From Herminiimonas sp. (GTDB lineage Bacteria; Pseudomonadota; Gammaproteobacteria; Burkholderiales; Burkholderiaceae_D): DNA of 32,000 bases. Made by a program: the position numbers and the translations under genes. Shown in pieces: positions 1 to 16,226 of this stretch. The stretch is from the NCBI GenBank assembly GCA_014376645.1, contig JACMRD010000215.1, forward strand, positions 1 to 32,000. The letters run 5' to 3'. Each line of letters opens with the position of its first letter. Position 1 is the stretch's first letter. The notes beneath the pieces were generated by a model that saw only the letters and a program-made list of their open reading frames with translations, searched no databases and had not been told where the DNA came from.

Positions 1-138
1 ACGGTCGAGGGCAGCTCGCTGACCGTATCGGCGCCTGGCGGCAAGGTCATGGTTGACAAGGCACACGTCGTCAAGACCGACATCATTGCCGACAATGGCG
101 TGATCCACGTCATCGACACCGTGATCATGCCGAAGTAA
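1..138 (+). CDS. Fasciclin (FAS1) domain protein, C-terminal fragment (5' truncated by window)
   Basis: Frame 1 reads [45 protein letters not shown], which resembles the FAS1 C-terminal motif. Confidence 0.85.
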   Translation, partial: TVEGSSLTVSAPGGKVMVDKAHVVKTDIIADNGVIHVIDTVIMPK

Positions 139-209
139 TCCGGCCTGACGGAGTATCGAAGGGGCGCAGCGGCGCCCTACGGTTGCCTGCAACATGAAAG
201 GCAGAGGCG

Positions 210-230
210 AAAAACCAGGCTGGCAGCCGG
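210..230 (-). terminator. Possible intrinsic terminator of the queE-queD-tadA-ldcA operon
   Basis: Minus strand CCGGCT-GCC-AGCCTGG followed by TTTTT, just after the ldcA stop; the stem is short with a 1-nt bulge. Confidence 0.45.
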
Positions 231-236
231 CCGACG

Positions 237-2874
<2,638 letters not shown>

Positions 2875-2971
2875 GGTTGGCGGGTCTCTACAATGCGGAT
2901 GGCAATGCGAGAGCAATGCGATACGGAATTTTACAGGAGAAAGCGGTGTTCTCCCTCAGGAGGCGACCGCG

Positions 2972-3001
2972 CAGACAGGCGCCACGATCAGCGCCTGTCT
3001 G
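2972..3001 (-). other. Perfect 11-bp stem-loop downstream of guaA
   Basis: CAGACAGGCGC-(8 nt)-GCGCCTGTCTG immediately after the guaA stop; no U-tract follows on either strand. Confidence 0.7.
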
Positions 3002-3010
3002 TGGGGCCGG

Positions 3011-4630
3011 TTACTCCCACTCGATGGTGGCAGGCGGCTTGCCGGAGATGTCGTAGACGACCCGGTTGATGCCGCGTACTTCATTGATGATGCGGTTCGA
3101 GACGCGTCCCAGCAGGTCGTGTGGCAGGTGCGCCCAGTGTGCGGTCATGAAGTCGAGCGTCTGCACCGCCCGCAGCGCAACCACGTACTCGTAAGTGCGG
3201 CCGTCGCCCATGACGCCGACCGATTTCACGGGCAGGAACACGGCAAAGGCCTGACTTGTGGCTTCGTACCAGTTCTTGTGCGGCGTCGTCTGTCCACCGC
3301 CCTCGCCGGCACCCACGGTGTCGGTGAACGGCGTGTTGCGTAGTTCTTCGATGAAGATCGCATCCGCACGCCGCAGCAGGTCGGCAAAATCCTGGCGTAC
3401 TTCACCGAGGATGCGTACGCCCAGACCTGGACCGGGAAACGGATGGCGATACACCATGTCGTGCGGCAGGCCGAGGGCGACGCCCAATTGACGCACTTCA
3501 TCCTTGAACAGTTCGCGCAACGGCTCGAGCAGTTTCAGGTTGAGCGTCTCCGGCAAGCCGCCGACATTGTGGTGGCTCTTGATGGTATGGGTGGCTTTCT
3601 TGCCTTTGCCGGCGCTTTCGATCACGTCCGGATAAATGGTGCCCTGGGCCAGCCATTTTGCGTTCTGCAGCTTGGCTGATTCGGCCTGGAACACTTCGAC
3701 GAATTCGCGGCCGATGATCTTGCGTTTGGCCTCCGGGTCGGTCACGCCGGCCAGGAACCCCATGAACTGATCGACCGCATCGACCCGGATCACCTTGACG
3801 CCGAGGTTGTCGGCGAACATGCGCATGACCATGTCGCCTTCGTCCAGGCGCAGCAGGCCATGATCGACGAACACGCAGGTCAGCTGTTTGCCGATGGCGC
3901 GGTGGATCAGCGCTGCCGCCACGCTGCTGTCGACGCCGCCCGACAGGCCGAGAATGACTTCGTCGTCGCCGACCTGGACGCGGATCGATTCGACCGCTTC
4001 GCCGATATAGTCGCGCATGTTCCAGTCCGACTTGCAGCCGCAGATCTGGTGCACGAAGCGATTCAGGATCGTGGCGCCCTGCACCGTGTGATTGACCTCA
4101 GGGTGGAATTGCACCGCATACAAGTGGCGCGCTTCGTCGGCCATGCCGGCGATCGGGCAATTCGGCGTCGACGCCATCAGTTTGAAGCCGGGCGGCATCT
4201 CGATGATCTTGTCGCCGTGGCTCATCCAGACCTTCAGCATGCCGTGACCGTCGGCCGTTGTGAAATCGGCGATGCCATCGAGCAGCGCAGTGTGGCCGCG
4301 TGCCCGCAGTTCGGCGTAACCGAATTCGCGTACTTTGCCGTTTTCGACGACGCCGCCGAGTTGGGCCGCCATGGTCTGCATGCCGTAGCAGATGCCCAGC
4401 ACCGGCACGCCGAGTTCGAAGACGGCCTGCGGCGCACGCGGGGTGTCGCCCTCGATCACCGAGCTTGGTCCACCGGAGAGGATGATGCCGGCCGCGCCAT
4501 AGTTGCGCACGAAATCCTCGCCCACGTCATGCGGGAAGACTTCCGAAAACACGCCAGCGTCGCGCACGCGGCGGGCGATCAGTTGCGTAACCTGGGAGCC
4601 GAAATCGAGAATGAGTATTTTTGCGTGCAT
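3011..4630 (-). CDS. guaA: GMP synthase (glutamine-hydrolysing)
   Basis: [71 protein letters not shown]; class I GATase plus ATP-PPase. Confidence 0.97.
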   Translation of the reverse strand: MHAKILILDFGSQVTQLIARRVRDAGVFSEVFPHDVGEDFVRNYGAAGIILSGGPSSVIEGDTPRAPQAVFELGVPVLGICYGMQTMAAQLGGVVENGKVREFGYAELRARGHTALLDGIADFTTADGHGMLKVWMSHGDKIIEMPPGFKLMASTPNCPIAGMADEARHLYAVQFHPEVNHTVQGATILNRFVHQICGCKSDWNMRDYIGEAVESIRVQVGDDEVILGLSGGVDSSVAAALIHRAIGKQLTCVFVDHGLLRLDEGDMVMRMFADNLGVKVIRVDAVDQFMGFLAGVTDPEAKRKIIGREFVEVFQAESAKLQNAKWLAQGTIYPDVIESAGKGKKATHTIKSHHNVGGLPETLNLKLLEPLRELFKDEVRQLGVALGLPHDMVYRHPFPGPGLGVRILGEVRQDFADLLRRADAIFIEELRNTPFTDTVGAGEGGGQTTPHKNWYEATSQAFAVFLPVKSVGVMGDGRTYEYVVALRAVQTLDFMTAHWAHLPHDLLGRVSNRIINEVRGINRVVYDISGKPPATIEWE

Positions 4631-4634
4631 CGTC

Positions 4635-6127
<1,493 letters not shown>

Positions 6128-6267
6128 CAGAAATCTTGAATTTACGTAGGTTGCGATGCACAGAGACAACCCAATAAGGCGCATTCGTTGACACTTGCAT
6201 TGACAGCCGGAGCAATGCATGGCGAAATCAGAGAAATTGTTTCAAAGCACTATTAAAAGGATCGTTG

Positions 6268-6786
6268 ATGCGCGCCTACCTGATCAAAAACACAATTGGC
6301 TTGTTGCTGGCGATCGCCACCGGCAGTGCCTTCGCACAGTTCGTCTGGACCGATGCCAACGGCACCCGGCAGTACTCGGACCAGCCGCCACCAGCGTCCG
6401 TCCCGAAAAACAGGATCCTGCGCGAGCCGGGTGCGGAAGTGCGCAGCAATCGGCCAAGCGTAACCGGGACCGACCCGACCGCTTCTGCGCCGGTCAAGGA
6501 CCCGGCCGCTGCCCCCAAGGGGCCGATGACGACCGCCGAGAAGAATGCAGACTTCAGCAAGCGCAAAAATGAGCAAGCCGAAAAGGACAAGAAAGCGGCC
6601 GACGAGGCGAAGGAAGCTGCCGACAGGGGCAAGAACTGCGAGCGCGCTCAGGCCTACAATCGCAGCCTGCAGTCCGGCGAGCGTATCGCCGGAACAGACA
6701 AGGACGGCGAAAAAACCTACCTGTCGGATGAAAAACGGGCCCAGGATCTACGCGACACGAAGCGCGCACTGGAAGGCTGCAAGTAG
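6268..6786 (+). CDS. DUF4124 domain-containing secreted/periplasmic protein
   Basis: MRAYLIKNTIGLLLAIATGSAFAQFVWTDANGTRQYSDQPPPASVPKNRIL; signal peptide followed by the DUF4124 WxDxxGxxxYSDxPP pattern. Confidence 0.85.
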   Translation: MRAYLIKNTIGLLLAIATGSAFAQFVWTDANGTRQYSDQPPPASVPKNRILREPGAEVRSNRPSVTGTDPTASAPVKDPAAAPKGPMTTAEKNADFSKRKNEQAEKDKKAADEAKEAADRGKNCERAQAYNRSLQSGERIAGTDKDGEKTYLSDEKRAQDLRDTKRALEGCK

Positions 6787-6802
6787 GCGTTAGCGCGTAC
6801 CG

Positions 6803-7111
6803 TCAGCCGCGCGTCTTGCCGGCCTTGTCAGCGCGTCGCCGGCGCGCCTCCATCGGATCGGCGATCAATGGCCGGTAAACCTCGATCCGATCATGGTCTC
6901 TGACAACCGTCTCCAGCGTTTTCAGCTTGTTCCAGATACCGACCCGGCAGGCTGCCAGGTCCAGGTCCGGCACCTGTACCAGCAATCCGCTGCGGAGGAT
7001 CGCCTGCTGTACCGTGGTACCCGGCGCCACCTGCAGATCGATCAGCGCAATCCGCTGCGGGCTCGCCGCATGACAGACCTGGACGGCAAGGAATGCGGGC
7101 GCTTCAGCCAT
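6803..7111 (-). CDS. rnfH: RnfH family protein (RatB)
   Basis: VQVCHAASPQRIALIDLQVAPGTTVQQAILRSGL..VGIWNKLKTLETVVRDHDRIEVYRPLIADPMEARRRRA; RnfH motifs. Confidence 0.9.
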   Translation of the reverse strand: MAEAPAFLAVQVCHAASPQRIALIDLQVAPGTTVQQAILRSGLLVQVPDLDLAACRVGIWNKLKTLETVVRDHDRIEVYRPLIADPMEARRRRADKAGKTRG

Positions 7112-7535
7112 ACACTACGCCGGCGCGCTTGCAGAAGGAATCGACGAAACTGTTGGCGATGACCGAGAACACCGGTCCGATGATCTGCTCGAGCAATCGG
7201 CTGGAAAATTCATATTTCAGGTCGAAATCGATCTTGCAGGCATCCTCGCGCAAGGCCTTGAAGGTCCAGGTACCATCGAGCGATTTGAAAGGACCGTCGA
7301 CCAGCCGCATTTTCATGGAAACCGCCTGGACATTGACGTTTTCGGTCGTGAAGCTCTGGCGCACGCCGTGATAATTGATCGTCAACGTGGCAATCAGGCG
7401 CTCGCCCTCGCGTTCGCGCACGGCGACGCCGCCGCACCATGGCAAGAATTTAGGATAGTCCTCGACCTTGTCGACCAGGGAAAACATTTGCTCGGCGCTG
7501 TAATTGAGCAGCACGGATTTATGCACGACAGCCAT
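7104..7535 (-). CDS. ratA: RatA family protein (SRPBCC/START-like, COQ10-type)
   Basis: MAVVHKSVLLNYSAEQMFSLVDKVEDYPKFLPWCGGVAVRERE..FSSRLLEQIIGPVFSVIANSFVDSFCKRA. Confidence 0.93.
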   Translation of the reverse strand: MAVVHKSVLLNYSAEQMFSLVDKVEDYPKFLPWCGGVAVREREGERLIATLTINYHGVRQSFTTENVNVQAVSMKMRLVDGPFKSLDGTWTFKALREDACKIDFDLKYEFSSRLLEQIIGPVFSVIANSFVDSFCKRAGVVYG

Positions 7536-7709
7536 TGATGAAGAACCGTTTGATAGAATTAGGAAATCGTAATTTTAACCGACCAGTCACATGGTCACCC
7601 GAAGCCTTCGACAAGAGCCGCACCGCAAGGTAGGCCGGCGCCGCCGCCGCCGCACCGCCGATGCGCTTTTGACGGACGCTCCCGCACCGCAGGAAGCAGA
7701 TACCACTAC

Positions 7710-8159
7710 ATGACCATTGTTGATAACAGAAAGGCGTTCCACGATTATTTCGTCGAGGAGCGGTACGAAGCCGGCATCATGCTCGAAGGCTGGGAAGCAA
7801 AGGCCATTCGTGCCGGACGCGTGCAGCTGAAGGAAGCCTACGTCATCGTCAACAAAGGCGAAATCTTCCTGTTCGGCGCCCACATCAGTCCGCTGCTATC
7901 AGCGTCGTCCCACGTCACGCCGATGAACGTGCGCACGCGCAAGCTATTGCTGCATGCGGAAGAAATCAAGAAGCTGATTTCAAAGGTCGACCGCTCCGGC
8001 TACACGCTCGTGCCGATCAACCTGCATTATCTGAAAGGCCGCATCAAGTGCGAGATCGGCCTGGCCAAGGGCAAGAAGCAGCATGACAAGCGCGCCACCG
8101 AGCGCGAGCGCGATGGCCAGCGCGAAGCTGCCAGCGCGATGAAGCAGCACCGGCGCTAG
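7710..8159 (+). CDS. smpB: SsrA-binding protein SmpB
   Basis: [68 protein letters not shown]. Confidence 0.96.
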   Translation: MTIVDNRKAFHDYFVEERYEAGIMLEGWEAKAIRAGRVQLKEAYVIVNKGEIFLFGAHISPLLSASSHVTPMNVRTRKLLLHAEEIKKLISKVDRSGYTLVPINLHYLKGRIKCEIGLAKGKKQHDKRATERERDGQREAASAMKQHRR

Positions 8160-8194
8160 GCCCGGCCCAACAGCATGGCGCCAACGTCAGCCGG

Positions 8195-9127
8195 TCAAAG
8201 CTTGGGCTGCGACCGCACCACCTGCATGGCACTGGCGATCAGGCCGCCGATGTCGCTCAGGTTGGCCGGCACGATGATCGAATTGTTGGTCTTGGCCAGC
8301 TGCGAGAAGGCAGCCACGTACTGCTCCGCCACCTTCAGATTCACCGCATCCGAGCCGCCCGGCTCGCGAATGGCGGAGGCGGTTTTGCGGATGGCCTCGG
8401 CGCTGGCTTCGGCAATGGCGAGAATGGCGGCTGCCTGACCCTGGGCGCGGTTGATGGAAGCCTGCATCTCGCCCTCCGATTTGGCAATCGATGCTTCCCG
8501 CTCGCCGGTGGCGATGTTGATTTGCTCCTGCTTGCGGCCCTCGGAAGCGGCGATCAGGGCACGCTTCTCGCGCTCGGCGGTGATCTGGGCCTGCATTGCG
8601 TGCAGAATCTCCTTCGGTGGCGTCAGATCCTTGATTTCATAACGCAGGACCTTGACGCCCCAGTTGGCCGCCGATTCGTCGATCGCATTGACGATTGTGG
8701 TGTTGATATGGTCGCGCTCCTCGAAGGTTTTGTCGAGCTCCATCTTGCCGATGACGGAACGCAGCGTGGTCTGCGCCAACTGCGTGATGGCTGCGATGTA
8801 GTTCGATGAGCCGTAAGATGCGCGCATCGGATCAGTCACCTGAAAATACAGGATGCCGTCGACCTGCAGTTGGGTGTTGTCGCGCGTGATGCAGACCTGG
8901 GGCGGGACGTCGAGCGGGATTTCCTTCAGGATGTGCTTGTAGGCGATCCGGTCGATGAACGGCACCACGATGTTGAGTCCGGGACCGAGCGTCGCATGGT
9001 ATTTGCCGAGCCGCTCGACCACCCACGCATGCTGCTGCGGCACCACGTTGATGGTCTTGAAGACGAATACCACTGCCAGCAAAAAAACGATCACAGCCAC
9101 ACTGCCGAAACCTGTTCCCATTGTCAC
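8195..9127 (-). CDS. SPFH domain protein (stomatin/paraslipin, QmcA-like)
   Basis: VPQQHAWVVERLGKYHATLGPGLNIVVPFIDRIAYKHILKEIPLDVPPQVCITRDNTQLQVDGILYFQVTDP. Confidence 0.93.
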   Translation of the reverse strand: MTMGTGFGSVAVIVFLLAVVFVFKTINVVPQQHAWVVERLGKYHATLGPGLNIVVPFIDRIAYKHILKEIPLDVPPQVCITRDNTQLQVDGILYFQVTDPMRASYGSSNYIAAITQLAQTTLRSVIGKMELDKTFEERDHINTTIVNAIDESAANWGVKVLRYEIKDLTPPKEILHAMQAQITAEREKRALIAASEGRKQEQINIATGEREASIAKSEGEMQASINRAQGQAAAILAIAEASAEAIRKTASAIREPGGSDAVNLKVAEQYVAAFSQLAKTNNSIIVPANLSDIGGLIASAMQVVRSQPKL

Positions 9128-9161
9128 ACCCCTTGGTTGAATAACGGTTGAATGCGCCAGC

Positions 9162-9605
9162 TCAGTGATGGTTGGTCACTACCAGCCGGCTGCCGCGGAT
9201 TTCGCGGATGGTAAAGCTGCCGGGAACCGCCTCCGCATGCGGCTCCAGGTCGACATCCCATTGGGCGCCGCGGTACATCACCCGCGCCGCGGGACGACCG
9301 CCCGGCCCCTCGACCCAGGTATCGATGATCAGGTTTTGCCCGATGTCGAGATTGATGTTCGGATCGTGGGCAGCGTCGGTCCTTCCCGGTTTGCCGAACC
9401 GGCTGCGATGCAGGATCGTGGTGGCGACTACCCCGACGATTGCAGCGGCGATGATCTGTACCTCGACGCCCGCCCCTAGCCATGCCGACAGCGCGCCGGC
9501 AGCAAGGCCAATGGCGATCATCAGCAAATAGAACGTCCCGGAAAACAGCTCCAGGATCACCAGTGCCGCGGTCAGGACCGACCAGATCATCCAGTGCGCC
9601 ATCAT
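9162..9605 (-). CDS. NfeD family membrane protein
   Basis: MMAHWMIWSVLTAALVILELFSGTFYLLMIAIGLAAGALSAWLG; membrane segments plus C-terminal OB-like region; adjacent to an SPFH gene. Confidence 0.85.
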   Translation of the reverse strand: MMAHWMIWSVLTAALVILELFSGTFYLLMIAIGLAAGALSAWLGAGVEVQIIAAAIVGVVATTILHRSRFGKPGRTDAAHDPNINLDIGQNLIIDTWVEGPGGRPAARVMYRGAQWDVDLEPHAEAVPGSFTIREIRGSRLVVTNHH

Positions 9606-9686
9606 TTTCTCTCCTTGTGTTCCGGTACAGGTACGCCGCCCTGATCGGCCAGCGACATCTGGCGATGGACGACCGAAGTATGCGTC

Positions 9687-9724
9687 AAAAAACAAAAACC
9701 CCCGTGACCTTTCGGCGACGAGGG
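9687..9724 (-). terminator. Rho-independent terminator downstream of ppsA
   Basis: Minus strand CCCTCGTCGCC-GAAA-GGTCACGGGGG-TTTTTGTTTTTT; GC stem, GAAA tetraloop, T tract. Confidence 0.8.
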
Positions 9725-9770
9725 TTCAAACAACCACTGCTGATATTTACACTTCTTATCTTGAACAACG
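9687..9770 (-). ncRNA. Candidate short RNA (or attenuated nfeD leader) between ppsA and nfeD
   Basis: Promoter-like TTGAAA-16-TACACT (9804..9777, minus) followed by about 80 nt ending in the intrinsic terminator; internal GTTCAA/TTGAAC stem (9724-9729 / 9761-9766). Confidence 0.35.
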
Positions 9771-9857
9771 AAACTGAGTGTAGCCCAAAATCAGGTTGTT
9801 TCAAATTGTTTCAGGCGATGATGTTTCGTTAATCCAACATCATCGCCCCGATCGCGC

Positions 9858-12314
<2,457 letters not shown>

Positions 12315-12487
12315 AACTACCCCACTTTAATGATAAGAAATCGGTCGGCTGCGCTTCGCAGGGCCCCGGTTTTTGTTATTCTAGGGCGCCACGGCGGAAC
12401 AGCGTCGGCCGCCATTTTACAGGCTGCAACCCGACTCTGCCGTCAGACACACCGACTTTTTTAGCAACTTCAGGAAACGCTCCACAC

Positions 12488-13348
12488 ATGTCCGTCTCAG
12501 TCACCGTCCCTGCTGCAAGCCCCCTCGCGGCCCCAGTGCGCACTGTTTTCTTCGTCTCCGACGGCACCGGCATCACCGCCGAGACCTTCGGCCACTCGGT
12601 ACTGAGCCAGTTCGAACTGCGCTTCAAACAGTTTCGACTGCCGTTCATCGATACGATGGACAAGGCGCGCGATGCCGTGAACCGGATCAACGAGACCTTC
12701 GAGCGGGAGGGCAACCGGCCGATCGTCTTCTCGACCCTGGTCAACGCCGAGATGTCAGAGCTGGTACGCAAATCCAACGGCATGCACATGGACCTGATCA
12801 AGACCTTCGTCGATCCGCTGGAGCAGGAGCTGGGCGTGAAGTCGACCCATACCATCGGCCGCAACCACAACATCACCGATTCCGAGGAATACAAGAACCG
12901 GATCGAGGCAATTAATTTTTCATTGGCGCACGACGATGGCCAGACCAACAAGAACCTCGATGGCGCCGACGTGATCCTGGTGGGCGTTTCGCGCTCCGGC
13001 AAGACACCGACCAGCCTGTACCTGGCGATGCAATACGGGATCAAGGCAGCCAACTATCCGCTGATACCCGAAGATTTCGAACGCGGCAAGCTGCCCGGCG
13101 GGCTGCTCGAGTTCAAGCACAAGATTTTCGGCCTGACGATCGCGCCCGACCGCCTGGCGGAAGTCCGCAACGAGCGCCGTCCGGGCAGCAAGTACGCCGC
13201 CATCGAGAACTGCCGCTACGAAATCAATGAGGCCGAATCGATGATGCATCGCGAGGGCATCCGCTGGATGTCGTCGACCACCAAGTCGATCGAGGAAATC
13301 GCCGCCACCATCCTGCAGGAAATCAAGGTGGAAAAACGCTTCTACTGA
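12488..13348 (+). CDS. ppsR: PEP synthetase regulatory protein (PSRP kinase/pyrophosphorylase, DUF299)
   Basis: [57 protein letters not shown]; divergent from ppsA. Confidence 0.95.
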   Translation: MSVSVTVPAASPLAAPVRTVFFVSDGTGITAETFGHSVLSQFELRFKQFRLPFIDTMDKARDAVNRINETFEREGNRPIVFSTLVNAEMSELVRKSNGMHMDLIKTFVDPLEQELGVKSTHTIGRNHNITDSEEYKNRIEAINFSLAHDDGQTNKNLDGADVILVGVSRSGKTPTSLYLAMQYGIKAANYPLIPEDFERGKLPGGLLEFKHKIFGLTIAPDRLAEVRNERRPGSKYAAIENCRYEINEAESMMHREGIRWMSSTTKSIEEIAATILQEIKVEKRFY

Positions 13349-15323
13349 GTGGGCTGAAGATGGTTGTGAGCCGGTCCGGTTGTCCTTCGATGCGTTCGAG
13401 GTGCGGATAGCGCAGGCCTCCGGCATACGGCACGTTGACGACGCTGACCCGGTTCTCGCGCCGGACGATCAGTTCGATTGGTGTCGATTTACCGGCGCCG
13501 TCGGCCAACGCTGCGCTCAACTCCGGACATTTGTAGACATGCCCGTTGACGGCGAGAAGCGTGGCGCCGGCACTCAGTCCGGCCTTGAATGCCGGGCCGT
13601 CCCACAGCACGCTACCGATCGCATCGTTCTTTCCCACGGTCAGCCCAAGCGAGTAAAACGCCTCGCATTCGCCGTTCTCCTTGTTGTTCAGGACGGTCAC
13701 CGGATTGGGTGTGCTGCGGTAGGCCAGGCGCCAACCCGTGAGCGTAAAATCGGCCAGCAGCTCGCGCTCATCCCTGGCCGTCAGCCGGGCCCGCAACAGC
13801 GTCGCCCAATCGTAGGGCGCCACCGCATTCAATCCCGCCACCACATCTTCGAAGCGATACGCCAGCGGAGTGCGCAAGGGCTCTCCATCGACTGCAAAGA
13901 AGGCTGCCGAAAAATCGTCGAGCGAGCGGCGCTCGCCGGCCAGCGAGCGGATGCGAGCATCGATGCCGAGCCACATGATGGCGGCTTCGCCGTAGTAATC
14001 GAGCTGGCGCTGCCAGTTCGGCCAGCTGCGCGGCACGCTGCGGTGGGCCATGATTTCATCGTTGACCGTATCCTGCAGATCGCGCCAGGCCCGGCCCCGG
14101 CGCACCTCGATACCGGCCAGTTGCAGGGCCAGGCGATCGCGCGCCGTCTCCAGACTGCGAAAACCGGCACGCGCCGACAGGACGTCGCCGTAGTAGGAAG
14201 TCTGGCCCTCGTAGACCCAGAGCAGGGAGTTCTGCAGCGGCTCGCTAAAGTTGCCGGTGAACTGATCGGCCGGACGCCGGAACTTGCCATTCCAGGCGTG
14301 CACGTATTCATGCGGGACGACGCCGCTGCGCGCCGAGGATGTCAGCACTTCGGCAAGATAGGCCGGCTTTTCGACGATCTCGGTCGACTGGAAATGTTCG
14401 CGGCCGATGCCGCCGATACCATCGGTGAGCGCCATCAGGAAATCGTAGTGCGCGAAGGGTGGTGCGCCGAATACTTTCTGTCCCTGCTCCACCAGCGATC
14501 GGTGCGCCGCCAGTACCTTGTCGCCAGCGGCCAGTTGCTCGGCGCGCTCGGCGAAGACATTGAAGCGCACCGGCGGCGCACCGGAAGGCGCCAGATCGTA
14601 GCGCTTGAAGTGGCTGCCTGCCATCAACGGCGAATCGATCAGGGTGCCCAGGTCGGTCGACTTGAAGCGCACCGTGGATCCATCGCGACCGGCTTCTTCC
14701 AGCGCCGTGGCATAGTCCCAACGGGCCGGCAGGCGCACGCGCGGCTCGACCGTGATGCCGCTGGCCGCGACGCCGGCCGGATACAACAACACGGAATGAA
14801 ACTGCAGATGCACGATGTCGCTGGTCATGACGACCCGGCCCTGGGTCGGCAACAACGGCGAGACGAACTGGAAATCGATTTCCAGCGAGCTCACTCCCGC
14901 CGGCACATCCACATGAAACGCAAACACGTTGAGGCCATCGCGCAGCCAGCGCAGCGGCTTGCCGGCGGCCGTGATCTGCAAGCCCGTCAGTGCTGCAACG
15001 GTGCCGATCGGCGCGTGCGAACCTGGTATCCATTGCGGGTGCAACAGCACCAGGTGACCGGCCGTGACCGGCACGCTCTGATGCACCGACATGATCTTGT
15101 GATCGAGGTCGCTGAGATCGATCTCCAGGCCGATGGTGCCGGCGTAGCGGGGCGCCAATGACGCAGCGGCAGCAGGCATGCCGGCGCTCGCGTTTTCGGC
15201 TGCAGCGTGCGCGGCCTGAATGCCTCCCAAGCTCAGAACCAGTCCCGCCAGGACAACCGGGATCGTTGCGCACGCACCGACGATCCGTCCGACCGAGCGA
15301 CGTGCAACTCCAAGAAACGACAT
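13323..15323 (-). CDS. M61 family metallopeptidase with PDZ domain, exported
   Basis: Signal peptide [50 protein letters not shown] (HExxH); C-terminal PDZ-like [24 protein letters not shown]. Confidence 0.92.
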   Translation of the reverse strand: MSFLGVARRSVGRIVGACATIPVVLAGLVLSLGGIQAAHAAAENASAGMPAAAASLAPRYAGTIGLEIDLSDLDHKIMSVHQSVPVTAGHLVLLHPQWIPGSHAPIGTVAALTGLQITAAGKPLRWLRDGLNVFAFHVDVPAGVSSLEIDFQFVSPLLPTQGRVVMTSDIVHLQFHSVLLYPAGVAASGITVEPRVRLPARWDYATALEEAGRDGSTVRFKSTDLGTLIDSPLMAGSHFKRYDLAPSGAPPVRFNVFAERAEQLAAGDKVLAAHRSLVEQGQKVFGAPPFAHYDFLMALTDGIGGIGREHFQSTEIVEKPAYLAEVLTSSARSGVVPHEYVHAWNGKFRRPADQFTGNFSEPLQNSLLWVYEGQTSYYGDVLSARAGFRSLETARDRLALQLAGIEVRRGRAWRDLQDTVNDEIMAHRSVPRSWPNWQRQLDYYGEAAIMWLGIDARIRSLAGERRSLDDFSAAFFAVDGEPLRTPLAYRFEDVVAGLNAVAPYDWATLLRARLTARDERELLADFTLTGWRLAYRSTPNPVTVLNNKENGECEAFYSLGLTVGKNDAIGSVLWDGPAFKAGLSAGATLLAVNGHVYKCPELSAALADGAGKSTPIELIVRRENRVSVVNVPYAGGLRYPHLERIEGQPDRLTTIFSPLSRSVFPP

Positions 15324-15328
15324 GCGTA

Positions 15329-15364
15329 CTCCAGCAAAATTATTGGTTTGCAATGTTGCTGGAG
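15329..15364 (-). promoter_or_regulatory. RBS-sequestering hairpin in the M61 peptidase leader
   Basis: CTCCAGCAA-(18 nt)-TTGCTGGAG; the right arm contains the GGAG Shine-Dalgarno located 5 nt before the ATG at 15323. Confidence 0.55.
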
Positions 15365-15419
15365 CACTTGTCAGAAGGCAAGTGAATTGTGCCACCCGGA
15401 TACAGGCGGTGGCCGATCC

Positions 15420-16226
15420 TCAGGACGAGGTGGGGATGTGCGCTCGTTGCCGTACTTGCTCGAAAAAGCAGACGGCGGCACTGGCGGCGACATTCAGGGA
15501 TTCGATCGCGCCCGGTTGCGGAATGGCGACACGGTGCGTGGCCAGTGCCATCAACGGCTCGGACACGCCCTGCCCTTCATGACCGAACAGCCAGGCCACC
15601 GGCTGGCGCAAGTCGAGCGCATAGAGCGACGTGCTGGTGTGCGAACTGGTCGCGACCACCGGGATGCTGCTGGCGGCGACGAGCGCGGCCAGGTCGACGT
15701 TCTCGGCGATGGTCAACAGGAAATGCGCGCCCATGCCGGCCCGCAGCACCTTCGGCGCCCAAGCGAAGACGGTGCCGGGGCTGCAGAAGACGGACGCGAC
15801 CCCGGCAGCGGCCGCGCTGCGCAGGATCGACCCCATATTGCCAGGGTCCTGCAGGTTGTCGAGCAAGACCGCCGATTGGGTGAGTTGCGGCGCCGTCACC
15901 GCTTGCGGGGTATCGACCACGAACAGCAGGTCGATGCCGTGCTCCACCTGGCTCAGCGCCTGGAACAGCGCATCGGGCAGGACGATGCAGTTGGCGCGGC
16001 CGGCATCGCACGCCGCCATCAGTACGACGACCTCGGGATGCAGGCGCGCCGATTCGCCGATCACGCACAGCTGCGGCATGCCGACCTGCTGCAGGTAGGC
16101 TTCGCACAAATGCACGCCGTCGAGCAGCGTGCGCCCGGAACGACGCCGCGCTTGCGAGCTCGTCGCCAGCAGCCGCATGTCTTTGTAGAGCGGGTTGTCA
16201 CGAGAGGTGATGGTCTTGATGGTCAT
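15420..16226 (-). CDS. TrmH/SpoU family RNA methyltransferase
   Basis: [89 protein letters not shown]. Confidence 0.93.
   Translation of the reverse strand: MTIKTITSRDNPLYKDMRLLATSSQARRRSGRTLLDGVHLCEAYLQQVGMPQLCVIGESARLHPEVVVLMAACDAGRANCIVLPDALFQALSQVEHGIDLLFVVDTPQAVTAPQLTQSAVLLDNLQDPGNMGSILRSAAAAGVASVFCSPGTVFAWAPKVLRAGMGAHFLLTIAENVDLAALVAASSIPVVATSSHTSTSLYALDLRQPVAWLFGHEGQGVSEPLMALATHRVAIPQPGAIESLNVAASAAVCFFEQVRQRAHIPTSS

Noticed and set aside
161-178. GGGCGC-AGCG-GCGCCC hairpin after the fasciclin gene as a terminator
   Set aside because: Perfect 6-bp stem but no T tract on either strand; too weak to call.
2875-2916. N-terminal extension of queE (MLSHCHPHCRDPPT), apparently zinc-binding-like
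   Set aside because: Requires a TTG start. The QueE family begins at YSIKEIFYTLQGEG, and the extension is explained by CGCATTG repeats in the upstream DNA.
2875-3010. preQ1 riboswitch upstream of queE
   Set aside because: No recognisable short preQ1-I aptamer sequence by eye; only generic hairpins. An Infernal scan would be needed.
6188-6205. Two TTGACA hexamers 12 bp apart upstream of the DUF4124 gene
   Set aside because: No convincing -10 at 16-18 bp from either copy; not called as a promoter.
7632-7656. GCC triplet run upstream of smpB
   Set aside because: Short and common by chance in GC-rich intergenic DNA; not treated as a separate feature.
12341-12375. CTGCG-CTT-CGCAG hairpin followed by GGTTTTTG on the plus strand near the ppsA start
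   Set aside because: The T run is 8 nt away from the stem and no plus-strand gene ends there; more likely part of the ppsA leader.
13380-15161. 593-aa plus-strand ORF opposite the M61 peptidase
   Set aside because: High-GC antisense shadow ORF. Its translation is low-complexity-like and rich in R/H/Q/D/G with no recognisable domain, while the minus strand carries a signal peptide, HExxH and PDZ.
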